A stretch of DNA of 5,197 bases from Thermodesulfobacteriales bacterium (GTDB lineage Bacteria; Desulfobacterota; Thermodesulfobacteria; Thermodesulfobacteriales; Thermodesulfatatoraceae), in the NCBI GenBank assembly GCA_026985945.1, contig JALSPN010000028.1, positions 1-5,197 of the forward strand, given 5' to 3'. Positions 1 to 5,197 of the stretch are shown piece by piece. The notes below the pieces were generated by a model. That model searched no databases and had not been told where the DNA came from. It worked only from the letters and a program-made list of their open reading frames with translations. Both the position numbers and the translations under genes were made by a program. Each line of letters opens with the position of its first letter. Positions within the stretch are counted from its first letter, which is position 1.

Positions 1-978
1 TTTTTCAAGTATGGTGAAGCCGTCCTTTTTCTGGCTTACCGGGGAAGAGAGCCTGTGGGGCGCATTTGTGCCCAGATAAACCAACTCCACCTGGCCCGTT
101 ACGGCCCTGAGGGGCACTTTGGTTTCCTGGAAGCCGTAGAGGATCAGGAGGTCTTTCAGGCCCTTTTTTCGGCTGTAGAAGAATGGCTTAAAGAACGGGG
201 AATGAGAAAGATCCTTGGGCCTTTCAATTTTTCCATCAACCAGGAATGTGGTCTGCTGGTGAAGGGCTTTGAAAGCCCCCCATCCTTTCTTATGGGGCAT
301 GCCAGGCCTTATTACGACCCTTTGCTTAAGGCCTGTGGTTTTCGAAAAGCCAAAGACCTTTACGCCTATCTTATGCAAAGGGAACCAGAAACCCTAAGGA
401 AAGTAGAAAGCCTTATTCCTAAAAGTGCCGTCCACATCACCACCCGGTCTATAAACAAAAAAAGACTTGATACAGAGCTTGAACTTATTTTCCAGATCTT
501 TAACGATGCCTGGTCTGAAAATTGGGGTTTTCTGCCATTTACCAGGGAAGATTATTCTTTTTTCGGTGAAAGTCTCAAATTTTTGGTTCCGGAAGATTAC
601 GTAAGGATTGCCGAGGTAGAAGGCCGGCCGGCGGCCTTTATCGTGGTCATTCCCGATTTGAACGAACTCGTGCGGGATCTCAACGGACGCCTATTTCCCT
701 TTGGGTTTCTCAAGTTTTTTTACCGGCTGAAATTCAGCCCTCCCAAAAGGGCCCGGGTGGTCCTGATGGGGGTTCTGCGAAAATACCAGCGCCGTTTTCT
801 GGGCCCCCTTCTTATTCTGCGGCTTATAAAAGAGATCAAAGAGGCCCTTCTTGCCCGGGGAGTTAAGACTTTAGAGCTTTCCTGGATCCTGGAAGATAAC
901 CTCCGGATGTGTCGTCTGGCAGAAGGGCTTGGAGCAAGGCTTTATAAGGTCTATCGTATTTATGAAAAGGAGCTTTAA
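1..978 (+). CDS. YghO-like GNAT-fold N-acyltransferase (5' end outside window)
   Basis: The reading frame is open from base 1 to the TAA at 976-978, giving 325 visible residues. The GTG at 55 is an internal valine (context REPVGRI), not the start. Family members usually begin about 45-50 residues further upstream with a segment ending in a 'NPFF-haeA-LFLA'-like motif; here only FFKYGEAVLFLA remains. Visible family hallmarks are VGRICAQIN (about residues 19-27), HFGFLE, the block GPFNFSINQECGLLV (about 73-87), YYDPLLKACGFRKAKDLYAY, and the C-terminal ELSWILEDNLRMCRLAEGLGARLYKVYRIYEKEL-type ending split as ELSWILEDN and YKVYRIYEK. The C-terminal half has a GNAT-like layout, and no signal peptide or membrane segment is visible. 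The family is known from E. coli YghO and from proteins annotated as GNAT acetyltransferases; the substrate is not readable from sequence. The tight link to a nucleotidyltransferase and an MsbA-type exporter suggests lipid or envelope chemistry (inference). The family call is firm; the reaction is not. Confidence 0.8.
   Translation, partial: FFKYGEAVLFLAYRGREPVGRICAQINQLHLARYGPEGHFGFLEAVEDQEVFQALFSAVEEWLKERGMRKILGPFNFSINQECGLLVKGFESPPSFLMGHARPYYDPLLKACGFRKAKDLYAYLMQREPETLRKVESLIPKSAVHITTRSINKKRLDTELELIFQIFNDAWSENWGFLPFTREDYSFFGESLKFLVPEDYVRIAEVEGRPAAFIVVIPDLNELVRDLNGRLFPFGFLKFFYRLKFSPPKRARVVLMGVLRKYQRRFLGPLLILRLIKEIKEALLARGVKTLELSWILEDNLRMCRLAEGLGARLYKVYRIYEKEL
967..972 (+). promoter_or_regulatory. 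Ribosome binding site for the nucleotidyltransferase gene
   Basis: AAGGAG lies inside the last codons of the upstream acyltransferase gene, nine bases before the GTG at 982. This supports the GTG start and suggests translational coupling of the two genes, since the stop and start are only three bases apart. Confidence 0.65.
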
Positions 979-981
979 AAC

Positions 982-1749
982 GTGATTCCTGTCCTTATTC
1001 TGGCTGGTGAAAGAAAAAAGAAAAGTCTCCTTCTTGAAAAAGCAGGGGTTCCCTATAAGGCCCTTCTTCCGGTGTGCGGGGAACCAATGTTTAAGCGTGT
1101 TATGGCGGCCCTGGAGGGCGTCTCAGGGCTTGGGAAAATTTATGTTTCCGCCCCGGAAGACCTCTTTGAGAGGCTTAAGAAACTATCCTCAAAGGAGCTT
1201 CTTTTTCTGCCACAGGCCTCTTCTCCAAGTCTTAGCGTTTTTCAGGCCCTGGAAATCATAGATACTTACCCGCTTTTTATTACCACCGCTGACCACGCCC
1301 TTCTGACACCGGAGATAGTAGCCTACTTTATTCACCGGGCAGCGAAAGAAGAGGGAGACCTGGGAGTGGGAGTGGTTTCTTTTTCTCTGGTGAAGGCGGC
1401 CTATCCCGAGGCTTCGCGGACTACCTATCGCCTGCGAGAGGGGCGTTTTTGTTCTGCCAATCTTTATTTTATTTCTCATCCCGAGGCCCAGAAGATCTTT
1501 TATTTCTGGCGCCGAATCGAAAGACATCGCAAAAACCCCTTAAAGGTGGTGCTTTCTTTTGGTATCACACCTTTTTGGCGTTACCTTGCCGGCCGTCTTA
1601 CTCTTCGTGAAGCCTTTGAAGAAATTTCCCGCCGGATTGGATGCCGCCTTTTCCCGGTGCTTCTTCCTTTTGCAAGGGCCGCTATCGACGTGGATGACGA
1701 AGAAGATTTACACCTGGCCCAGCAAATCCTTCACAAGGAAAAGAGGTGA
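982..1749 (+). CDS. MobA-like NTP transferase family nucleotidyltransferase
   Basis: This 255-residue soluble protein is a predicted GT-A-fold nucleotidyltransferase (NTP_transf_3/MobA-like group), which would activate a phosphorylated small molecule with CTP or another NTP. The N-terminus IPVLILAGERKKK (residues 2-14) is the nucleotide-binding loop, but the usual LAGG-x-S-x-R is changed to LAGERKKKS. It is followed by YKALLPVCGEPMFKRV (25-40), with the Lys and Pro typical of the family. TTADHALLTPE (101-111) holds the likely metal-binding Asp104, and AIDVDDEEDLHLA (234-246) is the usual C-terminal acidic motif. The segment TTYRLREGRFCSANLYF (147-163) matches the acceptor-side region seen in relatives. 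The GTG start is chosen for its upstream AAGGAG. The stop overlaps the start of the exporter gene, so the genes are co-transcribed. The substrate is unknown: molybdopterin is unlikely, because the canonical MobA loop is absent and the neighbours are envelope genes. Confidence 0.78.
   Translation: MIPVLILAGERKKKSLLLEKAGVPYKALLPVCGEPMFKRVMAALEGVSGLGKIYVSAPEDLFERLKKLSSKELLFLPQASSPSLSVFQALEIIDTYPLFITTADHALLTPEIVAYFIHRAAKEEGDLGVGVVSFSLVKAAYPEASRTTYRLREGRFCSANLYFISHPEAQKIFYFWRRIERHRKNPLKVVLSFGITPFWRYLAGRLTLREAFEEISRRIGCRLFPVLLPFARAAIDVDDEEDLHLAQQILHKEKR
1742..1749 (+). promoter_or_regulatory. Ribosome binding site deciding the exporter start
   Basis: AGAGGTGA sits five bases before a TTG at 1755, in frame with the exporter. 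The GTG at 1746 lies inside this element and would instead use AAGGA at 1735-1739, six bases upstream. Both starts are plausible. They differ by only three residues at the N-terminus (MIELRKK versus MRKK). Confidence 0.5.
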
Positions 1750-3485
1750 TTGAGTTGCGAAAAAAACCCGTTTTGAGAAAAATGCTTTCCCTTGCCAGAC
1801 CTTACTGGCCCCTTCTTTTTCTGGCCACGGCCTTAAGTTTTGTCGCCTCTCTCTTTTCGGGCTCCATTGCCTGGCTGGTGAAGCCGGTTCTGGACCACAT
1901 CTTTCTGGCCAAAAATTACAAATATCTCAATATTCTGCCCCTGGTGGTGATTGGGATCTTTTGTCTGCGAGGATTTAGTGCCTTTTTCCAGGCCTATCTT
2001 ATGCGTCTGGCGGCTCTTCGCCTGGTAAATGATCTCCGTTACCGTCTCTATGAAAAGATTCTGCGTCTGCCTCTGGAAGAGGTTTCAGCAGAGACTACCG
2101 GGAAGCTTGTTTCCCGGGTCATAAACGACACCACCGCTTTAGAGCCGGTCTTAGGAGATATGTTCCGCACTCTTATGCTTGAGGGCCTTACGGTTCTTAC
2201 GCTGGTCGGCATTGCCCTTTACCGGCGTTTTGATCTAGCCCTTCTGGCCTTAACGGTTTTTCCGGTGGTAGCCATCGGGGCCCGCAAGTTGGGGGCCAGG
2301 GCTCGCAAGGCCCGCAAGCTTGCCCAGCAAGATATGGCCGATGTAACCCATCAGGTTACCGAAAGCCTTCAGGGGTTGAAGGAAGTTAAAGTTTACCGGC
2401 AGCAGAGATTTTTTCTGGTGAGATTCGAAAAGCGCCTTAACTCCTATTTACGCCACCTTCTGCGGGTAACCAAATATCGGGAAGGCTCTCGTCTCCTGGT
2501 AGATTTGCTTACCGGGCTTGGGGGAGCCCTGGTCTTTACCTATGGAGGATATCTTGTCATCCACGGCGAGATGACGCCTGGAGATTTTTTTTCGGTGCTT
2601 ACCGCTATTTTGATGATTTTTTCTCCCTTAAGACGCATCTCCCGGGCTTACACCGGCCTTTACGATGCTTCGGCAGCTCTTGAGCGGGTAGAGGAAGTTT
2701 TTTCCTATCGGGAGGAGAAGGGAGGTTCGCTTAAGGCCCTTCCCCCCCAAAAATCTCTATGCTTTAAAGATGTTTCCTTCCGCTACGATAAAGATTGGGT
2801 GTTAAAAGAGATTAATCTTGAAATCCCCGCTGGAAAGGTGGTGGCCCTGGTAGGCCCAAGCGGGGCGGGTAAGAGCACGCTGGTTTCTCTCATTCCCCGT
2901 TTTTATGACCCCACCGAAGGCGAGATCCTGCTTGACGGGATCAATCTTAGGGAATTTGAGCTTGCTTCTTTGAGATCTCTTATCGGGCTTGTTTCACAGG
3001 ATATTTTCCTTTTTAACGCCACGGTTTATGAAAACATCGCCTTTGGAAAACCGGGAGCCAGTCGGGAAGAGGTCATTCAGGCGGCCAAGATGGCTTACGC
3101 CCACGAATTTATCGAAAAGCTTCCGCGGGGCTACGATACCGTTCTGGGAGAGAAGGGTTTTTCCCTTTCTGGGGGGCAAAAACAGCGCCTGGCCATCGCC
3201 CGGGCTATCCTTAAAAACCCGCCCATCCTCATTCTGGATGAGGCTACAAGCCATCTCGATGCCGTCTCGGAGCAGAAGGTCCAGCAAGCCCTTGAAAAGC
3301 TCATGAAAGGGCGGACCACTATCGTTATCGCCCACCGTCTTTCTACGGTTACCAGGGCCGATCTCCTGGTGGTCATGGATCGCGGTCGCATCGTGGCCCT
3401 GGGCCAGCACGAAATACTCCTTCAAACCTCACCTCTTTACCGCCGGCTTTACGAGACCTTTGCTCTCGCCGCGGCAAATTCTTGA
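1746..3485 (+). CDS. msbA: MsbA-type lipid A/lipid-flipping ABC exporter
   Basis: This is a full-length half-transporter of 579 residues, with one membrane domain fused to one ATPase domain; MsbA proteins are about 580. Six hydrophobic segments can be placed near residues 21-45, 61-85, 137-158, 162-180, 249-272 and 276-295. The early AWLVKPVLDHIF (42-53) is the MsbA-like 'LKPLLDDGF' position. The nucleotide-binding domain has an A-loop Tyr347, Walker A GPSGAGKST (370-378), Q-loop Gln418 in VSQDIFLFN, signature LSGGQKQR (474-481), Walker B ILILDE (494-499) with catalytic Glu499, a D-loop written SHLD instead of the common SALD (502-505), and H-loop His530 in IAHRLST. All catalytic residues are intact. 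In the family, a homodimer flips lipid A-core or related lipids across the inner membrane using ATP. The gene overlaps the nucleotidyltransferase gene by four bases. The symbol is by family; the cargo here could be another lipid, given the neighbours. Confidence 0.85.
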   Translation: MIELRKKPVLRKMLSLARPYWPLLFLATALSFVASLFSGSIAWLVKPVLDHIFLAKNYKYLNILPLVVIGIFCLRGFSAFFQAYLMRLAALRLVNDLRYRLYEKILRLPLEEVSAETTGKLVSRVINDTTALEPVLGDMFRTLMLEGLTVLTLVGIALYRRFDLALLALTVFPVVAIGARKLGARARKARKLAQQDMADVTHQVTESLQGLKEVKVYRQQRFFLVRFEKRLNSYLRHLLRVTKYREGSRLLVDLLTGLGGALVFTYGGYLVIHGEMTPGDFFSVLTAILMIFSPLRRISRAYTGLYDASAALERVEEVFSYREEKGGSLKALPPQKSLCFKDVSFRYDKDWVLKEINLEIPAGKVVALVGPSGAGKSTLVSLIPRFYDPTEGEILLDGINLREFELASLRSLIGLVSQDIFLFNATVYENIAFGKPGASREEVIQAAKMAYAHEFIEKLPRGYDTVLGEKGFSLSGGQKQRLAIARAILKNPPILILDEATSHLDAVSEQKVQQALEKLMKGRTTIVIAHRLSTVTRADLLVVMDRGRIVALGQHEILLQTSPLYRRLYETFALAAANS

Positions 3486-3498
3486 TAATTCCTATTTT

Positions 3499-3530
3499 TT
3501 TAGTATTTTTCTGAGCTTAAAAATACTAAA
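3499..3530 (+). repeat. Perfect 12-bp AT-rich inverted repeat with 8-bp loop
   Basis: The left arm TTTAGTATTTTT (3499-3510) and right arm AAAAATACTAAA (3519-3530) are exact reverse complements around the loop CTGAGCTT. It fills the gap between the exporter stop and the GTG of the next gene, ending 15 bases before that start. The stem is almost all A-T and no T-run follows it, so it is not a standard intrinsic terminator. It could be an operator for the downstream gene, or a weak mRNA hairpin at the operon end. The symmetry is seen; the role is not known. Confidence 0.6.
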
Positions 3531-3545
3531 GATTGGGGTCTTGCG

Positions 3546-4085
3546 GTGCCAAAAGAAACTAAAAGAAAAGGCCTTGGAGCAGCCTCCAGAGACGAGCTGG
3601 CCCTCAAATTGGAGGGTCTAAGTAAGGCTTTGCGGGAAGGATTCTTTGAATTTGAAGGGGAAAGATGGCCCCTTCCCAAGGAATTTTTGGAATACAAATG
3701 GGAAGTAAAAATTAAAGAAGGGAAATTGAAATTTGCCCTTACTTTCCAGCTGGAAGAGACCCCGCCTGAGGTCCCCCTTTCTCGGATTTCCTTCAAAAAG
3801 TCTCCTAAACAGATCAAGAAACAGATGGGTGCCCTCTGGAAAAGCATCTGGCGCGATATTAGAGCAGGCAACCTCCCTTCACGCTCCCAAATAGAGGCCC
3901 TTGAGGAGTGTTTTAAAGCTTATCGTCCCTTTGCGGATCAGAGCTGGGAAGCCGCCTGGGAAGATTGTTACCAAAAGGTCAGAAAACTTTCCGAAGCCCT
4001 GGATAAGGGAGATTTTGCCCTGTTAGAGACGTTAGCTTCGGAAATTCTCGCTTTAGAAAAAGCCTGCCATCGCCGATATAAATAA
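3546..4085 (+). CDS. Small cytosolic protein with amphi-Trp-like N-terminus and XXXCH C-terminus
   Basis: This 179-residue, Lys/Glu-rich soluble protein has no signal peptide or membrane segment. Residues 13-70 (SRDELALKLEGLSKALREG, then LPKEFLEYKWEVKIKEGKLKFALTFQLEE) resemble the amphi-Trp pattern: a helix, then amphipathic strands with Trp41 and Trp52. Residues 87-179 are helical and end in ALEKACHRRYK, with Cys174-His175. This matches the XXXCH domain, which from memory is found mainly in sulfate-reducing deltaproteobacteria and linked with the 'GAK' gene set. The ending also looks like the cytochrome c' heme site, but Glu171 sits where the first Cys of CXXCH would be. No GAK partner genes (ATP-grasp enzyme, HprK-like kinase) are visible in this window. 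GTG 3546 is the first possible start after the in-frame TAG at 3501; the ribosome site is weak (GGGG at 3535-3538). The biochemical function is unknown. Confidence 0.7.
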   Translation: MPKETKRKGLGAASRDELALKLEGLSKALREGFFEFEGERWPLPKEFLEYKWEVKIKEGKLKFALTFQLEETPPEVPLSRISFKKSPKQIKKQMGALWKSIWRDIRAGNLPSRSQIEALEECFKAYRPFADQSWEAAWEDCYQKVRKLSEALDKGDFALLETLASEILALEKACHRRYK

Positions 4086-4105
4086 TTGTAACTTTTTTGT
4101 TACAA
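4086..4105 (+). promoter_or_regulatory. 20-bp dyad, possible operator
   Basis: The arms TTGTAAC (4086-4092) and GTTACAA (4099-4105) are exact reverse complements separated by six T. The element starts directly after the stop of the 179-residue protein gene and lies 70 bp before the barrel-protein start. The inner half-sites GTAAC-N6-GTTAC have the 5-6-5 geometry typical of CRP/FNR-family sites, though the half-site letters are not the CRP or FNR consensus. As a hairpin it lacks a following U-tract, so it is a poor terminator. Operator function is an inference. Confidence 0.4.
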
Positions 4106-4122
4106 CTTTAACGACCCTTTTA

Positions 4123-4134
4123 CCTGAGCTCAGG
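4123..4134 (+). promoter_or_regulatory. Perfect 12-bp palindrome CCTGAGCTCAGG
   Basis: This gap-free palindrome lies directly upstream of a possible -10 box (TATAAA at 4136-4141), where a repressor or a MerR-type activator would often bind. Its centre is 33 bp from the centre of the dyad at 4086-4105, about three helical turns. The symmetry is seen in the sequence; the regulatory role is inferred. Confidence 0.35.
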
Positions 4135-4135
4135 C

Positions 4136-4141
4136 TATAAA
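4136..4141 (+). promoter_or_regulatory. Possible -10 box of the barrel-protein promoter
   Basis: TATAAA is a five-of-six match to TATAAT and would start transcription near 4147-4149, leaving a short leader of about 28 bases. No good -35 is found at the right distance; ACGACC at 4111-4116 matches only weakly with a long spacer. An activator-dependent promoter would fit the flanking palindromes. Confidence 0.35.
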
Positions 4142-4162
4142 AAGAACGTCAAAAAATGTGTG

Positions 4163-4169
4163 AGGAGGT
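4163..4169 (+). promoter_or_regulatory. Consensus ribosome binding site of the barrel protein
   Basis: AGGAGGT is a full match to the anti-Shine-Dalgarno, six bases before the ATG at 4176. It is the strongest translation signal in the window and predicts high expression of the outer-membrane protein compared with the GTG-started genes before it. Confidence 0.8.
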
Positions 4170-4175
4170 CTATTT

Positions 4176-5197
4176 ATGAAGGATTGGTCCAAATTTTATC
4201 TCGGTATTCTCTTTTTTCTTTTTCTGGTAGGAACCAGCTATGGTTATACCCTCCAGGTGGACAAGCCTTTCAAGGTAAACATCAAGTTCCGGGAAGAAGT
4301 TCGTTCTGAAAGCTGGTGGACTTTTGAAAAGCCCGGCATTGACGATTCTTATACTTTTGTTTCCAGCAAGATGCGTCTGGGGCTTGGGGTTAACTCCAGG
4401 CTGGTGGACGGCTTTTTCCAGTTCCACTGGACCCAGTTTTTTAACCTCCCGGATGACGCTGGTTTCGGCACCGGGGCCCTTTACTATGGTCAGAATAGAG
4501 GTCCTGACCTCTGGTCTGATCCGGACAGCAGTGTTGGCTACGGGGCCATCTCTCAGGCCTGGATTCGCCTTAACTGCCCCAATGTCAGGGGTTTAAGTCT
4601 TTTAGGTGGTCGCTATGTCTATAACTCTGGTCTTGAGGCTGCCCCTAAAAACCCGACCCTTAAGTGGCTCCGCAAGCTCCGCATCTCCCAGCGCCTCATT
4701 GGTGGTTTTGAATGGTCTCGGGTGGGGCGTTCTTATGATGGGCTCCAGCTGGTTTATGATCAGCCCCTTTACAACATCACCATTAACGCCATGCATCCTA
4801 CCGCAGGTGGATTTTATCTCCGCCGGGATGACCCCACCTACAACGGCTATGACGTCCACGACGTGGACATCGTAACGGTCTCGGCCACCCTTAAGGATTC
4901 CTACATCGAAGGGCTGGATGCTCAGGTCTTCTATTACTACTACAACGACGAACGCGGCACTGCTAACGACCGTGATCCCGAAATCCACAATATCGGGGCT
5001 CACCTGCTTTACACCGCTGAGGCCGGCCCGGGAGCCTTTGATTTCCTCTTCTGGGGTGTTTACCAGTGGGGTTCTTACGATGGTCTTGATCACGACGCCT
5101 ACGGAATAGCCGTAGAGGCAGGTTACAAGTTCAAAGACCTTCCCTGGCAGCCCTGGTTCCGGGTGGGATACTGGTATGGCTCTGGAGATGATGATCC
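4176..5197 (+). CDS. Alginate-export-family outer-membrane beta-barrel protein (3' end outside window)
   Basis: An open frame runs from the ATG at 4176 to the window end without a stop (340 full codons). Residues 1-23 are a signal peptide: MKDWSK, a hydrophobic core YLGILFFLFLVG, and likely cleavage after SYG. The mature part shows alternating hydrophobic/polar, aromatic-rich strands (SSKMRLGLGV, DGFFQFHWTQ, DAQVFYYYY, GAHLLYTAEA, FDFLFWGVYQWG) with Asp/Gly-rich loops, as in outer-membrane barrels. The block ISQRLIGGFEWSRVGRSYDG (170-189) plus AWIRLN (128-133) and GGRYVYN (144-150) match the alginate_exp (AlgE-like) family, and the last residues GYWYGSGDDD are the family's 'SGDdnp' strand-loop. 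Members are usually 400-500 residues, so the C-terminal strands are missing here. Pseudomonas AlgE secretes alginate, but in organisms like this one the family is widespread without alginate genes and its cargo is unknown; a diffusion porin for anionic solutes is an alternative. It likely has its own promoter in the 90-bp gap before it. Confidence 0.75.
   Translation, partial: MKDWSKFYLGILFFLFLVGTSYGYTLQVDKPFKVNIKFREEVRSESWWTFEKPGIDDSYTFVSSKMRLGLGVNSRLVDGFFQFHWTQFFNLPDDAGFGTGALYYGQNRGPDLWSDPDSSVGYGAISQAWIRLNCPNVRGLSLLGGRYVYNSGLEAAPKNPTLKWLRKLRISQRLIGGFEWSRVGRSYDGLQLVYDQPLYNITINAMHPTAGGFYLRRDDPTYNGYDVHDVDIVTVSATLKDSYIEGLDAQVFYYYYNDERGTANDRDPEIHNIGAHLLYTAEAGPGAFDFLFWGVYQWGSYDGLDHDAYGIAVEAGYKFKDLPWQPWFRVGYWYGSGDDD

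Noticed and set aside
55..978. GTG at 55 as the start of the acyltransferase gene
   Set aside because: The frame is open from base 1 and residues before 55 (GEAVLFLAYRGREP) match the family, so the GTG is an internal valine and the gene begins outside the window.
982..1749. MobA molybdenum cofactor guanylyltransferase
   Set aside because: The canonical LAGGxSxRMG-x-DK loop is absent, the protein is longer than typical MobA, and the neighbours are envelope genes and not cofactor genes.
2994..3425. Minus-strand open frame opposite the ATPase domain
   Set aside because: It is antisense to the conserved Q-loop to H-loop region of the exporter, which fully explains the sequence.
3499..3530. Intrinsic terminator after the exporter gene
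   Set aside because: The stem is nearly all A-T and no T-run follows on either strand, so the usual GC-rich stem plus U-tract is missing.
3500..3871. 123-codon minus-strand open frame
   Set aside because: It overlaps the XXXCH protein gene in antisense; the + strand product has recognisable C-terminal motifs and the minus product has none.
4086..4105. Intrinsic terminator after the XXXCH protein gene
   Set aside because: The stem is only 7 bp, the T-run is in the loop and not after the stem, and the following bases are mixed.
4602..5093. 163-codon minus-strand open frame
   Set aside because: It lies opposite the barrel-protein gene, has low-complexity Val/Ile-rich content typical of an antisense shadow, and matches no recognised family.

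Overview
The window is a compact bacterial segment with five genes, all on the + strand. It suggests a Gram-negative, probably a thermophilic or anaerobic Thermodesulfobacteria/deltaproteobacteria-type organism. This rests on three things: an outer-membrane barrel protein and an MsbA-type exporter (two membranes); a small protein whose C-terminus matches the XXXCH domain that I recall mainly from sulfate reducers; and K/E/R-rich proteins with very tight gene packing. The lineage is an inference, since no rRNA or marker gene is present.

Layout. Positions 1-978 hold the 3' part of a YghO-like GNAT-fold N-acyltransferase gene whose start lies before the window. Three bases later comes a MobA-like nucleotidyltransferase (982-1749). 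Its stop overlaps the start of a full-length MsbA-type ABC exporter (1746-3485). These three genes are almost certainly one operon. A 60-bp AT-rich gap with a perfect 12-bp inverted repeat (3499-3530) separates them from a 179-residue cytosolic protein (3546-4085) that looks like an amphi-Trp-like N-terminus joined to an XXXCH C-terminus. A 90-bp gap with two further palindromes and a possible -10 box then leads to a well-translated gene (4176 to beyond the window end) for an alginate-export-family outer-membrane beta-barrel with a signal peptide.

How the genes may work together. The first three genes fit a cell-surface lipid theme: acyl transfer, nucleotide activation of a head group or sugar, and flipping of a lipid across the inner membrane. 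The GNAT protein resembles the family in which, from memory, the bacterial ceramide synthase is placed, so a sphingolipid-like or other non-standard lipid pathway is a reasonable but unproven hypothesis. The 179-residue protein and the barrel protein appear to be separate units, each preceded by its own dyad-symmetric sequences. No RNA genes, CRISPR arrays, transposons or convincing intrinsic terminators were seen.
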